NCBI GenBank assembly: GCA_027924585.1
Contig: BSBM01000592.1
Coordinates: 7,510,501 to 7,574,500, forward strand
From: Larix kaempferi
Lineage: Eukaryota > Streptophyta > Pinopsida > Pinales > Pinaceae
Length of the DNA: 64,000 nucleotides
Reading direction: 5' to 3'
The position numbers and the translations under genes are program-made. The notes under the pieces were generated by a model. The model was not told where the DNA came from and ran no database searches. It saw nothing but the letters and a program-made list of their open reading frames with translations. Each line of letters begins with the position of its first letter. The first letter of the stretch is position 1. Of this stretch, positions 1 through 11,009 are shown piece by piece.

Positions 1-95
1 TGGATAGAAGGCCATACTAGTAGATATTTTCTATTGATTTACATGTTAGCGTAAATTTATTATTGTATGTTATGCATATTCTCAATATTCTAACA
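1..95 (+). repeat. 3' end of a 5' LTR
   Basis: The segment ends in CTAACA directly before a sequence complementary to the 3' end of initiator tRNA-Met. This is the usual LTR/primer-site junction of plant LTR retrotransposons. The rest of the LTR lies outside the window. Confidence 0.6.
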
Positions 96-107
96 TGGTA
101 TTAGAGC
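96..107 (+). other. Primer-binding site, tRNA-Met type
   Basis: TGGTATTAGAGC differs by one base from the common plant primer-binding site TGGTATCAGAGC and sits immediately after the terminal CA of the LTR. It would prime minus-strand DNA synthesis with initiator tRNA-Met. Confidence 0.7.
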
Positions 108-877
108 TAGTTTCTATGCTCTACCTTCTTTGGTAATTATTTGAATTTATTTACAAGCAACAATTCTTGATATGTTTAGCTAGGTTCTCCGTATTTTGTA
201 GATTTAGAATCTGATATATCAAACCCAAATGGTATTTTTTTTAGAATTGGTAATTTTGTTGCATGTTTGAGAAAAAAAATTAAACCCTAACCCTCACCAT
301 TAATTTTCAAAAAATTTCATACTTTTTTCAAGGTTTTGTTGATTTTTTCTGTAGATCTAGATTGAAATCAAGTGTATACTAACGTAATATCAAGGATCTA
401 TTTGTTTTGCAGCAGATTTGGTTTTTTTTTGGCTATGGTTGTGTTTTGTTACAGGTTTCCATATGGAACAACACCTATTTTACAATTTTTCTGAAATATT
501 GATAGGTTTTGGAAAGTTTGAGACTAATTCCCACATTTTTTTTCTAAGAAAGTGTGAATACCCTTCGAAATTTGCACTCAACCTTTAGTGAAAGCAAGAA
601 TTCTTGTCTTCATTCACACCTTTACTATTCAAAGAGCATCAATGCATCTGTTTGAAATTTTTTTCATTGAATTTTGTTCTCTACTCTCGATTTTCTGCTG
701 CAGGGTTACAAATCTGTCCGTCAACTTCTATTAGGCCTTGGTTTCAGTGAGAAATTTATGGTTTTTTATCACTTTTCTTCTAGTTGCGAAAATTATTATT
801 TTGCATTTTAAGGTTTCAAAATATATGACTTCAGAATTTTTTTCTATTATTGCATTATTCGGATCTAACTATCTCTC

Positions 878-1560
878 TTGAAGAGAAAGATGATTTATGT
901 TATCAAGAGTAATAACTTATGGATATTAGTTAAAGGTTATGAAACGAAACCAATCAATGAAAAATACTTGGCGATATGGGAAGATCGATGTGATCAAGCA
1001 AGAGGACTCATTGAACAAACTATTTCACATAGCTTACAGGTACACATTGAGGCTAAGAATAGTCCTATTAAGGTATGGAAATCCCTAGCTTCTTTATTTG
1101 ATAAAATTGATGATGTTTTTTCTTACTATATTGAAAAGAAAACCCATGAGTTAGACCCTACATATTTTGATAAAACATAATCATTTCTTGCTAAAATTAA
1201 AACCTTTAATGAAAATTTAAATAATTGTGGTTATGATTACAAGAAAATGATAATCCTCTTACTATTGTTGTTGAACAAAAGTTACATTTATGTTCTTGTA
1301 TGTTTATCCAAACTAGGAATAAACCCATTGATTGTATTGACCTAGATTATTGCCTTTGGGACCTTAAAGGGGAAGGGGACATGATACTAATTAATTGGAT
1401 GAATGAAAGTGATTTTAAGGGAACTTGTTGGAATTAAAATGAAACACGTGTTTTACTAAAGCGACACTTCAAGAGGCACTTCAAAAGTATGATATGACTC
1501 TTGCCACTCATGCATATTAAAGATAATAGTTGGAAAAGGAGAAAGGGATAATTGGAAATC
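878..1560 (+). pseudogene. Copia-type gag remnant
   Basis: The first 100 codons (878-1180) are open and read like the gag of plant Copia elements: a tryptophan-containing segment, then VWKSLASLFDK (the family usually shows a VWD/VWxxLxxLF motif), then a helical region. The first stop (TAA, 1178-1180) is followed in the same frame by SFLAKIKTFNENLNNCG, which continues the expected gag helix, so the stop is a lesion. A later frameshift is needed to follow the similarity to about 1560. Gag would form the virus-like particle. No start codon context was used, and the annotated start is the first in-frame methionine of the open stretch. Confidence 0.55.
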
Positions 1561-1588
1561 ATGCAAGTGCGTGGAATGAAATGATAGA

Positions 1589-1864
1589 ATGGACATTTGT
1601 AAAAGAATGATCAATGTTAAAGGACATGTCAAATCCATGCATAAATGTGAGTGTAAAAGAGGACAAATGGGGCACATGTGTTTCCTTGAGAAAAATGCTA
1701 ATATTAATAAATTTATTTTAAATAAAATGGACATTTGTAAAAGAATGATCAATGTTAAAGGACATGTCAAATCCATGCATAAATGTGAGTGTAAAAGAGG
1801 ACAAATGGGGCACATGTGTTTCCTTGAGAAAAATGCTAATATTAATAAATTTGTTTTAAATAAA
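1589..1864 (+). repeat. 138-bp in-frame tandem duplication over a zinc-knuckle-like segment
   Basis: Two adjacent copies start at 1589 and 1727 and differ at one base that I can see (TTATTTT versus TTGTTTT near the end). The unit is 46 codons. Each copy encodes CECKRGQMGHMC, a spoiled CX2CX4HX4C gag zinc knuckle in which the Cys/His spacing is wrong. The corresponding place in the second family copy (61084-61200) has only one copy, so the duplication is specific to this locus and recent relative to the decay of the element. Confidence 0.85.
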
Positions 1865-1942
1865 ATATTCCCCATGATATTAGTGTCATCGCCAATATTC
1901 TAGAAAAAATAGTTCTAGAAGATGATATAATTCTAGCAGTAT

Positions 1943-3716
1943 TGATGAAGGAAAATTTACCTTTCCTGCTAATTCCTCTTTTGGGTCAGCAGTTTCAATA
2001 AAGACCCAACCTTAGTACAAATTTTACCTCGAGTTCATTTTATTCAAGATATTACAAAGTTGAATCCTCTGAGAAACTGGGCGTATCATTCATATATGCA
2101 AAACATATTTATAATGCTAAACAAAACATATAAAAATATAATAGAATTGAGTGAGCACTCATTCTCTCTCTTTCCACTAATCCTTTCTCATGGATAAACT
2201 ATCTTACCATACCTTCATATGGTTCATAAGGTGTATGATGTTTTATATCATGAATATACCACTCTGGACTCAAGCCTTTTCTTAAGAAAATTATATTATG
2301 CATGCTAAAGGCAACCACGTATTCTAGCAAGTTAATTCCCCAGTTTCCAAACCAATATGATTTATAGAATTTCACATAGGGCTATGATTTTCCAATAAAT
2401 CAATACATAGCTGTTAATATTTCAATATGACACCATCTCATTATAATCCCCAGCTGACACATTGGTTAAATACTCCACAGGATTTATAGCCATCAATTTG
2501 GGACCAATTATGAGCGCACTTCCTTCATCAATCGTCAACGCTGTACAAGTATTCAACTCTTACACATAAACCTTGATGTCAATTTCCTCAAATAGTGAAT
2601 TTAGTTTCACTAAGTCTTCAACAAGACCTCTCTTCCAGCTTCGCACACACATGCATCTACTCAGCATTCTTTATTTTCCAGTAATAGGGTTATATAGCGA
2701 TATAAATTCTTCCAGGCAGACTCATGCTCCTCTCTTCTAGAGAAACTTCCTTTGTATCTGGAACTAATTCCTCAACGTAAATCTCCACCAAAATTTCTGC
2801 ATAACTCAAGACTTCTTTGATTTGGAATCTATTATAGATTCTATCCCATCCTCTTTGAACTGGAATCTCATATACATAGATTCTACTTAGTTATTTACCC
2901 ATGAATTAGAATCACACGGTGATTCAACCTAATTGGAAATATTAGTTTCAGGCTCATACAGGTGCTGAAACCCCGCAAGCCCTTCTTCACACTAGAAAGG
3001 ACTCTATTCACTAATTCATCAAGTTCCCATACACGGAGTGAGCCATTTAAATAACTAACCACTATTCATCAGAAATTTCTCAATCATATTACATACATAT
3101 TATAAAAGAGATAACAATACACACAGCACTGATGAATCTCCTTCTCATTAAGAATAATGAAATTGTACATACAAATTAAAAGCCTGACCTACTTGTCCAT
3201 GGCCTAATCTACTTTTACATGTTCATCTTTTCTCCGAACTCTTACTTTGAGTTCTATCTCTCCTCCCTCTTCCTCTCGAGAGTTACCATTCGATTTTCTT
3301 TCCTTTTTTTCCGAGACTCTTCATTCCCCCCTAAAAAATAGAGCCTTTTCTAATTATTTTAAAAAACTCCTAAAACTTGTAACCAATCCCTAAATTTCAG
3401 TTACAGCTTCTATTTTTAGAAAAAACAAACTTGTGCCTACCTTGTGACTCACACCACTGAGTCCTACCTTCCTGCAGCTCTCCTCAAATTCCCTCTTGAT
3501 TCACCCCACTACTTTATGGATTTGTTACATAATTCATCCTACATTGACACCTATCAACCTAAGCATTAATTATGTTTATGCTTACTAGGAAAATAAACCT
3601 TTTACAAAATATGTTTACAAGAGTTTTACAATTGGCCCTTCCTTGGCTAGTGTCTACACCTTTAGGTCTGACCACACATCTATTGTTTGAACTAGAGAGT
3701 GAATGCTCCTACATCA
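1943..3716 (-). repeat. 3' LTR of the 1943-7667 element
   Basis: It matches 5901-7667 nearly throughout, with scattered substitutions and small indels. It begins TGATGAAGG and ends CCTACATCA on the plus strand; each terminus differs from the other LTR at one base. A purine-rich tract on the minus strand lies immediately next to it (about 3717-3727), as expected for a polypurine tract. Confidence 0.85.
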
Positions 3717-3769
3717 AACTCCCAAAGTAGAAAGAAGAACATGATCTCCTGATCATGAGTCTTCAACCT

Positions 3770-4720
3770 TCATCTTTCCTCCATCTGCAATCTTCCAAGC
3801 TTCCACACTTTGTGCTGTAATACTCCACTATCCTTACCTTCACTATTCTTCACTTTACAATCATCTTCACAGTGAACTGCTTTCTTCATTCTGTTGTAGC
3901 TCTTCTTAGGTATCTGCATTTGCTCCCATATTCCACCTATGGTCTTTTCCAATTCAGTTTGATGCTGCAAACAACTCTTGTCTTCTTCACTATGCCACTG
4001 CACTCTGCTGCATTTTATCCATTCATCTCGAAACTGCTGATTGTCTTCTTCAACTCTTCTTACTTCAATTTATGCTTTTACTCCTGAGCTTGCTTCAAAT
4101 GTTGTCTTGGATATTGCTGTAGATATTGCTACCTCCCTGACTTCCTTTATGCTTTTGTAAGCATCTCCCTCTGCAATATCCAATTGTTGCTCTTCAATTT
4201 CAATATAACTCCTTTTCTCTTCCTTCTTGACAACATTCCATTGATGTCCCTTGGCTCCTTGACTAATTCTAATAATCAATTCAGCCTCCTTCAGCTCTAA
4301 GACTGATTTCTTGTTAACATGAGATACAACTGCCTCACTTTCTTCCTTATAGTTTTCTTCTTCCTTGTCATTGAACAAAGTTCTTTGTGACACTGCTTCA
4401 TCACTCTTTATCAGAATAAAATTCTGATTCTTTACTCCTGTGACAGCCCTAGATGTTTGTCCATCATTCTTCCTTTGGCCATTCAGACAAGCCAACTTCT
4501 CCCTATCCTCAATTATAACAGGTACCTTCATATGAAACATGACGGTCTCTCCTCCAACAGAGATGTTTCCCTCAATAAATAAGGATTTTACAAAGTCCTT
4601 CTGTTGCAATAACTTATCTTTTCCTTTATCATTGCTTGGAAACACTCCCATCTGTCTATCTAGACTAACTGATTCCTTCACAATTGCATCTCTACCTATG
4701 CACTCCTCAATGTAATTCAA
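3770..4720 (-). pseudogene. Charged ORF of unknown function in the LARD-like element
   Basis: A 216-codon open frame (4720 down to a TAA at 4070-4072) continues in the same frame for a further stretch that includes a 77-codon segment ending at 3770. The predicted protein is rich in Glu and Lys, has no recognisable gag, protease or polymerase motif, and looks helical or coiled. It starts well inside the internal region, with about 1.2 kb of leader before it. I do not recognise it. It may be a highly diverged gag-like or accessory protein, or a chance ORF kept open by composition. One in-frame stop separates the two parts, so it is broken if it was ever a gene. Confidence 0.35.
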
Positions 4721-5886
4721 CTCTTCATCAAAACTATTAAAACATAGCTTAGTTACCTAAGATTCCAATTCATAATTTGACTCAGATTCCTTTAGCAAGT
4801 TTTCCAACAATAAAATCTCTTTATCAACTTCGTCAAGCACTGTATCTTCCTCTGCTTCTGCCTGCTTTTGGTCATCATCAAGTGCCAAACTTCCCTTGCT
4901 TCTAGCTCTTGCTGTATGCTGAAAAGAACCACTTACTCTTAACTATGTATGAGCATTTGAATGAGACTCAGTTGTCCCATCACATTCCTGAACAGAATTA
5001 AGATTCTTCCCTTCTCCTTCCTCCTTTATGGAAACATCAACAAATTGTCTTTATTCACCTATTTCACCTGAAAACATACACAACACATTAGTTTTAAACA
5101 CAACACATTAGTTTTAAAACATTGAGACCTATTGGCCTCACTTGAAACTTCAGCCTTCAAGTCTTCTCCCAGACACTCACTTGTCTTGAGTATCTCATCC
5201 TCCCACTGAGCAGTCAAAATTTTCTCTTGCTTCTTCTGTAGCCTATGCCACTTCAAATTTCTTTTCAAATGAAAACCACACCTCTAGTCTTCCCCCCTCT
5301 TCTGTAACAACTCCATCATTACTCCTAGGTGGACTTCTATCTCAGTCTTCTCCCTCTCATACTCTTCATCAGTCATTCTTCTACATATTCCATTTTCCTT
5401 GGCATCTTCTGTCTTCCTTGTGTGGCTTCCTTATGAACCTCTTCTATGACCCTTATTAGTCATCTTCTTGAGTTTTCTTTCACTCTTTATGAGATGCACT
5501 AGCCTCTACAGTAACAGTCCTCCCTACTACACCTCACCTCACCAAACCTCCTCTGTGCTTGGTCTTTTGGAAAGTACTGGTCCTCTTCCTAGAACCCTCA
5601 TTAAGCACTTCGCTATGCTCCCTCTAGGCTTACTCCCACAACTCATCTGCATGAGAACATAAATGTCCTCTTGTACTTAAATCCTCAGTTGAAATACTAG
5701 GTCCTTGGCCTCACTTCACTTCCACTCAGAAACCCTCACTAGTTTCCTTCATCACTGTCTTCAAAACTATGACTCCTTGCTGAGATGTCTTCTCTTCTGC
5801 TGCTACTTCTTGCATGCAAACTTTTCTTCTTTACATACTGCTACAAGTTTGTCTTCTTCCTTCATAAAAAGAACTTTCTTATTCCC

Positions 5887-5898
5887 GCTCTGATACCA
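5887..5898 (-). other. Primer-binding site, tRNA-Met type (minus strand)
   Basis: GCTCTGATACCA is the exact reverse complement of TGGTATCAGAGC. It is separated from the right LTR by two bases. It fixes the orientation of the element. Confidence 0.9.
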
Positions 5899-5900
5899 AA

Positions 5901-7667
5901 TGATGCAGGAAAATTTAACTTTCCTGCTAATCCCTCTTCTGGGTCAGCAGTTTCAATAAAGACCCAACCTTAGTACAAATTTTACCTCGAGTTCCTTTTA
6001 TTCAAGATACTAAAAAGTTGAATCCTCTGAGAAACTGGGCGTATCATTCATATATCCAAAACATATTTATAATGCTAAACAAAACATATAAAAATATAAT
6101 AGAATTGTGTGAGCACTCATGCTCTCTCTTTCCACTAATCCTTTCTCATGGCTAAACACTCTTACGATACCTTCATATGGTTCATAAGGTGTATGATGTT
6201 TTATATCATGAATATTCCACTCTAGAATCAAGACTTTTCTTAAGAAAATTATTTTATGCATGCTAAAGGAAACCACGCCTTCTGGAAATTTAATTCCCCA
6301 GTTTCCAAACCAATATCATTTCCAGAATTTCACGTTGGGCTATGATTTTCCAATTAATCAATACATAGCCATTAATATTTCAATATGACTCCATCTCATT
6401 ATAATCCCCAGCTGGCACATTGGTTAAATACTCCATAGGATTTATAGCCATCAATTTGGGACCAATTCTGAGCGCACTTCCTTCATCAATCGTCAACGTT
6501 GTACACGTATTCAACTCTTACACAGAAACCTTGATGTCAATTTCCTCAAATAGTCAATTTAGTTTCACTAAGTATTCGACAAGACCTCTCTGCTAGCTTC
6601 ACACACACAGGCATCTACTCTACATTCTTTATTTTCCAGTAATAGGCTTATATAGGGATATAAATTCTTCCAGGCAGACTCATGCTCATCTTTTCCAGAG
6701 CAACTTCCTTTGTCTCTGGAACTAATGCCTCAACGTAAATCTCCACCAGAATTTCTGCAGAACTCAAGACTTCTTTGAATTGGAATCTATTATAGATTCT
6801 ACCCCATCCTCTTTGAACTGGAATCTCATATACATAGATTCTACCCAGTTATTTACCCATGAATTAGAATCACACGGTGATTCAACCTAATTCCAATATT
6901 AGTTTCAGGCTCATACAGGCGATGAAACCCTGCAAGCCCTTCTTCACACGGGAAAGGAATCTATTCACTAATTCATCAGGTTCCCATACACAGAGTGATC
7001 CATTTAAATAACTAACCACTATTCATCAGAAATTGCTCAATCATATTACATACAGATTATAAAAGAGATAACAATACACACAACACTAATGAATCTCCTT
7101 CTCATCAAGAATAATGAAACTGTACATACAAATTAAAAACCTGACCTACTTGTCCATGGCCTGATCTACTTTTACATGGTCATCTTTTCTCTGAACTCTC
7201 ACTCTGAGTTCTGTCTCTCCTCCCTCCTCCTCTCGAGAGTTACCATTCGATTTTCTTTCCTTTTTTTCTGAGACTCTTCATTCCCCCCTAAAAAATAGAT
7301 CCTTTTCTAATTATTTTAACAAACTCCTAAAACTTGTAACCAATCCCTAAATTTCAGTTACAGCTTCTATTTTTAGAAAAAACAAACTTATGCCTACCTT
7401 GTGACTCATACCACCAAGTCCTCTGCAGCTCTCCTCAAATTCCCTCTCGATTCACCCCACTACTTTAGGGATTTGTTGCATAATTCATCCTACATTGACA
7501 CCTATCAACCTAAGCATTAATTATGTTTATGCTTACTAGGAAAATAAACCTTTTACAAAAGATGTTTACAAGAGTTTTACAATTGGCCCTTCCTTGGCTA
7601 GTGTCTAGACCTTTAGGTCTGACCACACATCTAGTGTTTGAACTTGTGAGTGAATGCTCCTGCATCA
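5901..7667 (-). repeat. 5' LTR of the 1943-7667 element
   Basis: It begins TGATGCAGG and ends CCTGCATCA on the plus strand. It is next to the primer-binding site and so is the 5' LTR in the minus-strand orientation. It carries a candidate minus-strand TATA motif near 6650. Confidence 0.85.
6646..6658 (-). promoter_or_regulatory. Candidate TATA box of the LTR promoter
   Basis: Read on the minus strand the segment gives CCCTATATAAGCC, a good plant TATA context. The equivalent in the other LTR (near 2690) keeps CTATATAAC. Conservation between the two LTRs is expected from common origin, so it supports little beyond position. The transcription start was not determined. Confidence 0.35.
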
Positions 7668-8245
7668 GGTATCATCATCAAGTAGATGCTAGAAAAATGG
7701 CCCTACATAAATAATGAAATGCTTAAAGAAACTGAAGGATGCTAACCAAAAATATGATATGATGTTGATGGAATGTTTTAGAGAAATATGGGTATGGATC
7801 TGACTGTGGGATAAGATTGGGTTTGAGTGTTTTGCTTGTGAGATATGTGAAGATTGATAATTGCTACAATGGGAGCACCTTGGAAATTAGGTTCATTGGT
7901 TGGGAGAAATGTGATCATGTAACATGCATTTTCCCACAAATAAATGTGGATCAAGATACCTCAAGTTGGAGTTCATCTTCATCAGCATGTGAAGGAAACA
8001 TCTACATTACATGTTATTACTATATTGGTGTTTATTTGGTTTTTTAATTTGTTTAAATAAGAAATGATAATTTTTTTTCTTGGAATAAAATTGTTGTTTA
8101 AGAAATTTTATTTATGTTGGTTTTTGAACATGAATTCAAACATAGTTACATATGCTTAAACAAAAAAATGCACATAAAAGGTTAGAAAGTTAGTGCTCAA
8201 TTATCCATTAGTGGAAAATTGGGGCACTACATATCATATAAGAGA
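7668..8245 (+). repeat. 3' segment of Copia-type copy 1
   Basis: This segment aligns by eye with 61290-61850 of copy 2. Shared anchors are ATGCATTTTCCCA, GTGTTTATTTGG and AAATAAGAAATGATAAT. A 76-codon ORF (7817-8047) is open here but the matching frame is broken in copy 2, and I see no known domain in it. Similarity ends near the G-rich ATTGGGGCACTAC, which could be a remnant of a polypurine tract. Confidence 0.6.
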
Positions 8246-9349
8246 TGCTAGGTTCAAAAAAATATCGACCCAAGGCTTATTGTAAAATCAAATTCTCCAT
8301 TGCATAGGATATAATCAACATGTAGATTTCCTACTATTCTGAAATGGCACGAAATTACAAATGTTCATTTTGTATTGATATAAAAGTCTCAAACTCGAAG
8401 ATATAAGAAACCTAAGGGATTCTTCCCTTCATGCGCATTTCATCCCTAGTAAACTTGTCCACATATAATAGTGCACCTAACTTAGGGGATTTTAGTTAGG
8501 CACTTGCTAGCATAGAACTAGCCAAATTCCCAACAACATTTACAACATCTGGTTGAGCTAACCCCTTGGGATTATATATATGTATTTTTTTGTGTATGTA
8601 TGTAAGAGGGATTAAATTGGGTGTCTAAGAGAAGAATTTTTTCCTCCCCACCAAAGTTTGGAAACCACTTATGACATGTTTTCTCAACATGGGATGATTG
8701 GCGATAACAAGGTGCCAACAATATCAATCTTTCTTAACTGCTTAAGGGTGGGATAAATCATTCCAATAATTTTATTTTAAGTCTAGTGAGTTAGCTCAGT
8801 TCATTCAAACAAATTGTTTCAAAAGTGAGTTCAAATTGAAGACTCAACTTCTAGTCCAACTAAGGATAGATCATCGGTGTCTCATTATGTTACTAACTTC
8901 TAATGGGGCTTGCAATTGATATACCCTCTATTGAGAAATTCCATGGAAGTTGACGGGATACAACAAGGTTTTCCTTTGAAACACACACACACACACAAAT
9001 GTATGTATGACTATGTAAGTATTTATGTATCCATGTATCTCGGTATATATTTTATATGCATGTGAAATCCAAAAAGAAATAGTTACTTCAAGCCTCTTAC
9101 AAGAGGAAAGTAATAAGAGGTAATACAAAATATGTTCTAAGATCACTCTCTCAATAATATTAGACCCTGCTTCAAGACATTATTAAGAAAATGGATTAGG
9201 CCTAAAATGGTGCCCAAAATAGACCTTCCTCACAAATTTCATATGTGTTTTTGTTCCCTAAACATCTACATGTTTGTTTAAGGGATCTATTAAGGCCCAC
9301 AATAAATCCCAAAGTTTAGGGAATAAAGACCCCCCAAAATTTTAGATCC
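8246..9349. other. No gene seen; AT-rich spacer with an (AC)n run
   Basis: I see no coding region with family resemblance here. A short (AC)n microsatellite lies at about 8981-8997, followed by a region with repeated GTATGTATG-like words. The few ORFs are short and lack motifs. Confidence 0.6.
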
Positions 9350-10995
9350 TTACCAGTCATAGCTTATTATTCTTTGTGAATTTTTCTTTGAAGATCATTG
9401 ACACTATTGGATAATTTCAAGTTCTTTGATTCATTTGTTTGACTAACTTTGTTGCATAAATTTCGTTTGAATGATTAATGCTCAGTGAATAGCTAATGAT
9501 ATTCACTTTGGTATAAATGTATTCCCTTTAATGTGATTGCCTACTTACTTGTTCTAGTGATGAATGATCTCTTGAACTATCTTGATTTATGTGGATAAAT
9601 CACTATGGGTGTTCCTTATTTTTTGGGCTTACTGCTTCTTTGAATTTATTTGATCGACATGTTCCCTCAAGGAAGTTGCTTTAGCTACTGATAAGTTTGT
9701 GTTAGGTTTAAGTTGTGGAAGTTTGGTAAACATTTCCTATAAGTATTGTTTTTCAATAGGACAATATATGGCAAATGCTTGTGCGCTAGTCACCATGTCT
9801 CTTTCATGAAGTTGTTTTGCACCTTAATTTGGGTATCGATTATGTGTGATTGAATGGTGAAGAATTTTTTAGTGTTTTATAACTCTACTTTGTTATTTTT
9901 TTATGTGGATTAATGTTTGCTACCTTATAGACACTCTCGATGTACACAAAGGTAAGCAATGATTGCACGTCGCACCTTAAGGGCACTCTTGCCAAATTTA
10001 TGCAATATTTGAATACATTCATTTTTCTCATTAGTACATTGTTTGCACAGGAATTCTTATGACCCAATAGTTGTTTTATTTCAGTGGGATGATAAGCTTG
10101 GCAGCCTTGTTGAAGAACCAATGTTTGAACTATGATAGATTGATTTGTAATGTTTTATTTTATTTATCTATTATGAAATATCTTTGAATGGCTTATTATG
10201 AGAGATATTTGAATGGCTTATGTTACATGAGTTACTATCCTAATGGTAATAGGGTAACAAGTGAACAAGGTGGGTGATTCCAGAAGACGGTAATTTCTCT
10301 TAGACTTGAGTTGGAATGGCTGTGGTTTCTCTCAAACTTGAGATGGTGTTTTTCTTATGCACAATACATGAATAACATGTGATATATCATTTAGAAATTT
10401 AACAAATAATTATCAAGTGGCTATGTTAGAAATTTGGAATATTAAGATAAATGGATTGTTTTGATTAATGATGTACTGCTAACTTTAGAAAAGATGCATA
10501 TTCAGTATATTACCATGTAATTAATGGCTTGTGGATTTACAAGATCATAGGTACCGATTAAAGATACCTAGTAGAACAATAATTTCTCTTATAAATGGTG
10601 AAAGAGTGTTACCAAAAGAAATTGGAAGTTCATAAGGAACATTTTGGAAAATCTATGATGGTCATCTCAGGCTTGAAAATAGAGGAAGAAGGAAAATGGT
10701 CTTCTTGAAGTATTCTTCTACCGAAATGTTAAATATTGTCAAGCTTAGATATGGTTGGGCCTCACATTAAATTGTTAATTATGTAATGAGGAAGGGCCTC
10801 ATAAAAAAATTCAGGTCTCCCACCTCTCTCCTTGACTAAACCAACAACTTGATTCTTTGGGTTAATAGTAGGATAACCACATCAATTCAAGCACTTCAAT
10901 TTAGTGTAATGACTCCAACTCGGTAAAGGGATTAAATTTCCTACCTCAGATGGCAAGGTACTTTTCTAAGTTAGTAGTTTGCTAAATAAGAAAAA
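9350..10995 (+). repeat. Old dispersed repeat, unit A (copy 1)
   Basis: This matches 39650-41465 in the same orientation over its length, with many substitutions and indels. Anchors include CATAGCTTATTATTCTTTG against CATAACTTATTATTCTTTG, GCTAATGATATTCAC against ACTAATGATATTCAC, and CACCAACAACTTGA-like words near the end. I see no coding motif. Copy 1 ends at the left target duplication of the Gypsy element. It could be the non-coding part of an unknown ancient transposon, or a segment duplicated together with unit B. Confidence 0.65.
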
Positions 10996-11009
10996 ATAGT
11001 AAAAATATC

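Larger units (their letters stand above)
1943..7667 (-). mobile_element. Minus-strand non-autonomous LTR element with long LTRs (LARD-like)
   Basis: Two long terminal repeats (1943-3716 and 5901-7667) flank a 2.2-kb internal region. The LTR termini form a TGATGCAGG/CCTGCATCA inverted repeat. The reverse complement of a tRNA-Met primer site lies just left of the right LTR, so the element is transcribed from the minus strand. Flanking AGTAT (left) and GGTAT (right) are a target duplication with one mismatch. The related sequence at 61290-61330 provides the unoccupied site. No gag, protease, integrase or reverse transcriptase is present, only a charged ORF of unknown function. The size and layout fit large retrotransposon derivatives, which are moved by proteins of other elements. 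Confidence 0.85.
1..8245 (+). mobile_element. Degraded Copia-type LTR element (copy 1), split by nested insertion
   Basis: The outer element starts left of the window. An LTR end (1-95) is followed by a primer-binding site (96-107), a gag-like region (878-1560) and a zinc-knuckle-like region (1589-1864). It is split at 1942/7668 by a minus-strand LTR element and resumes at 7668 to about 8245. The same order of segments recurs at 57830-58203 and 61084-61850, which defines a family. Neither copy shows integrase or reverse transcriptase between the zinc knuckle and the 3' segment, so the family was probably non-autonomous or internally deleted before the nested insertions arrived. The right boundary is where similarity to copy 2 fades. 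A 3' LTR was not found. Copia assignment rests on the tRNA-Met type primer site and the gag character. Confidence 0.6.
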
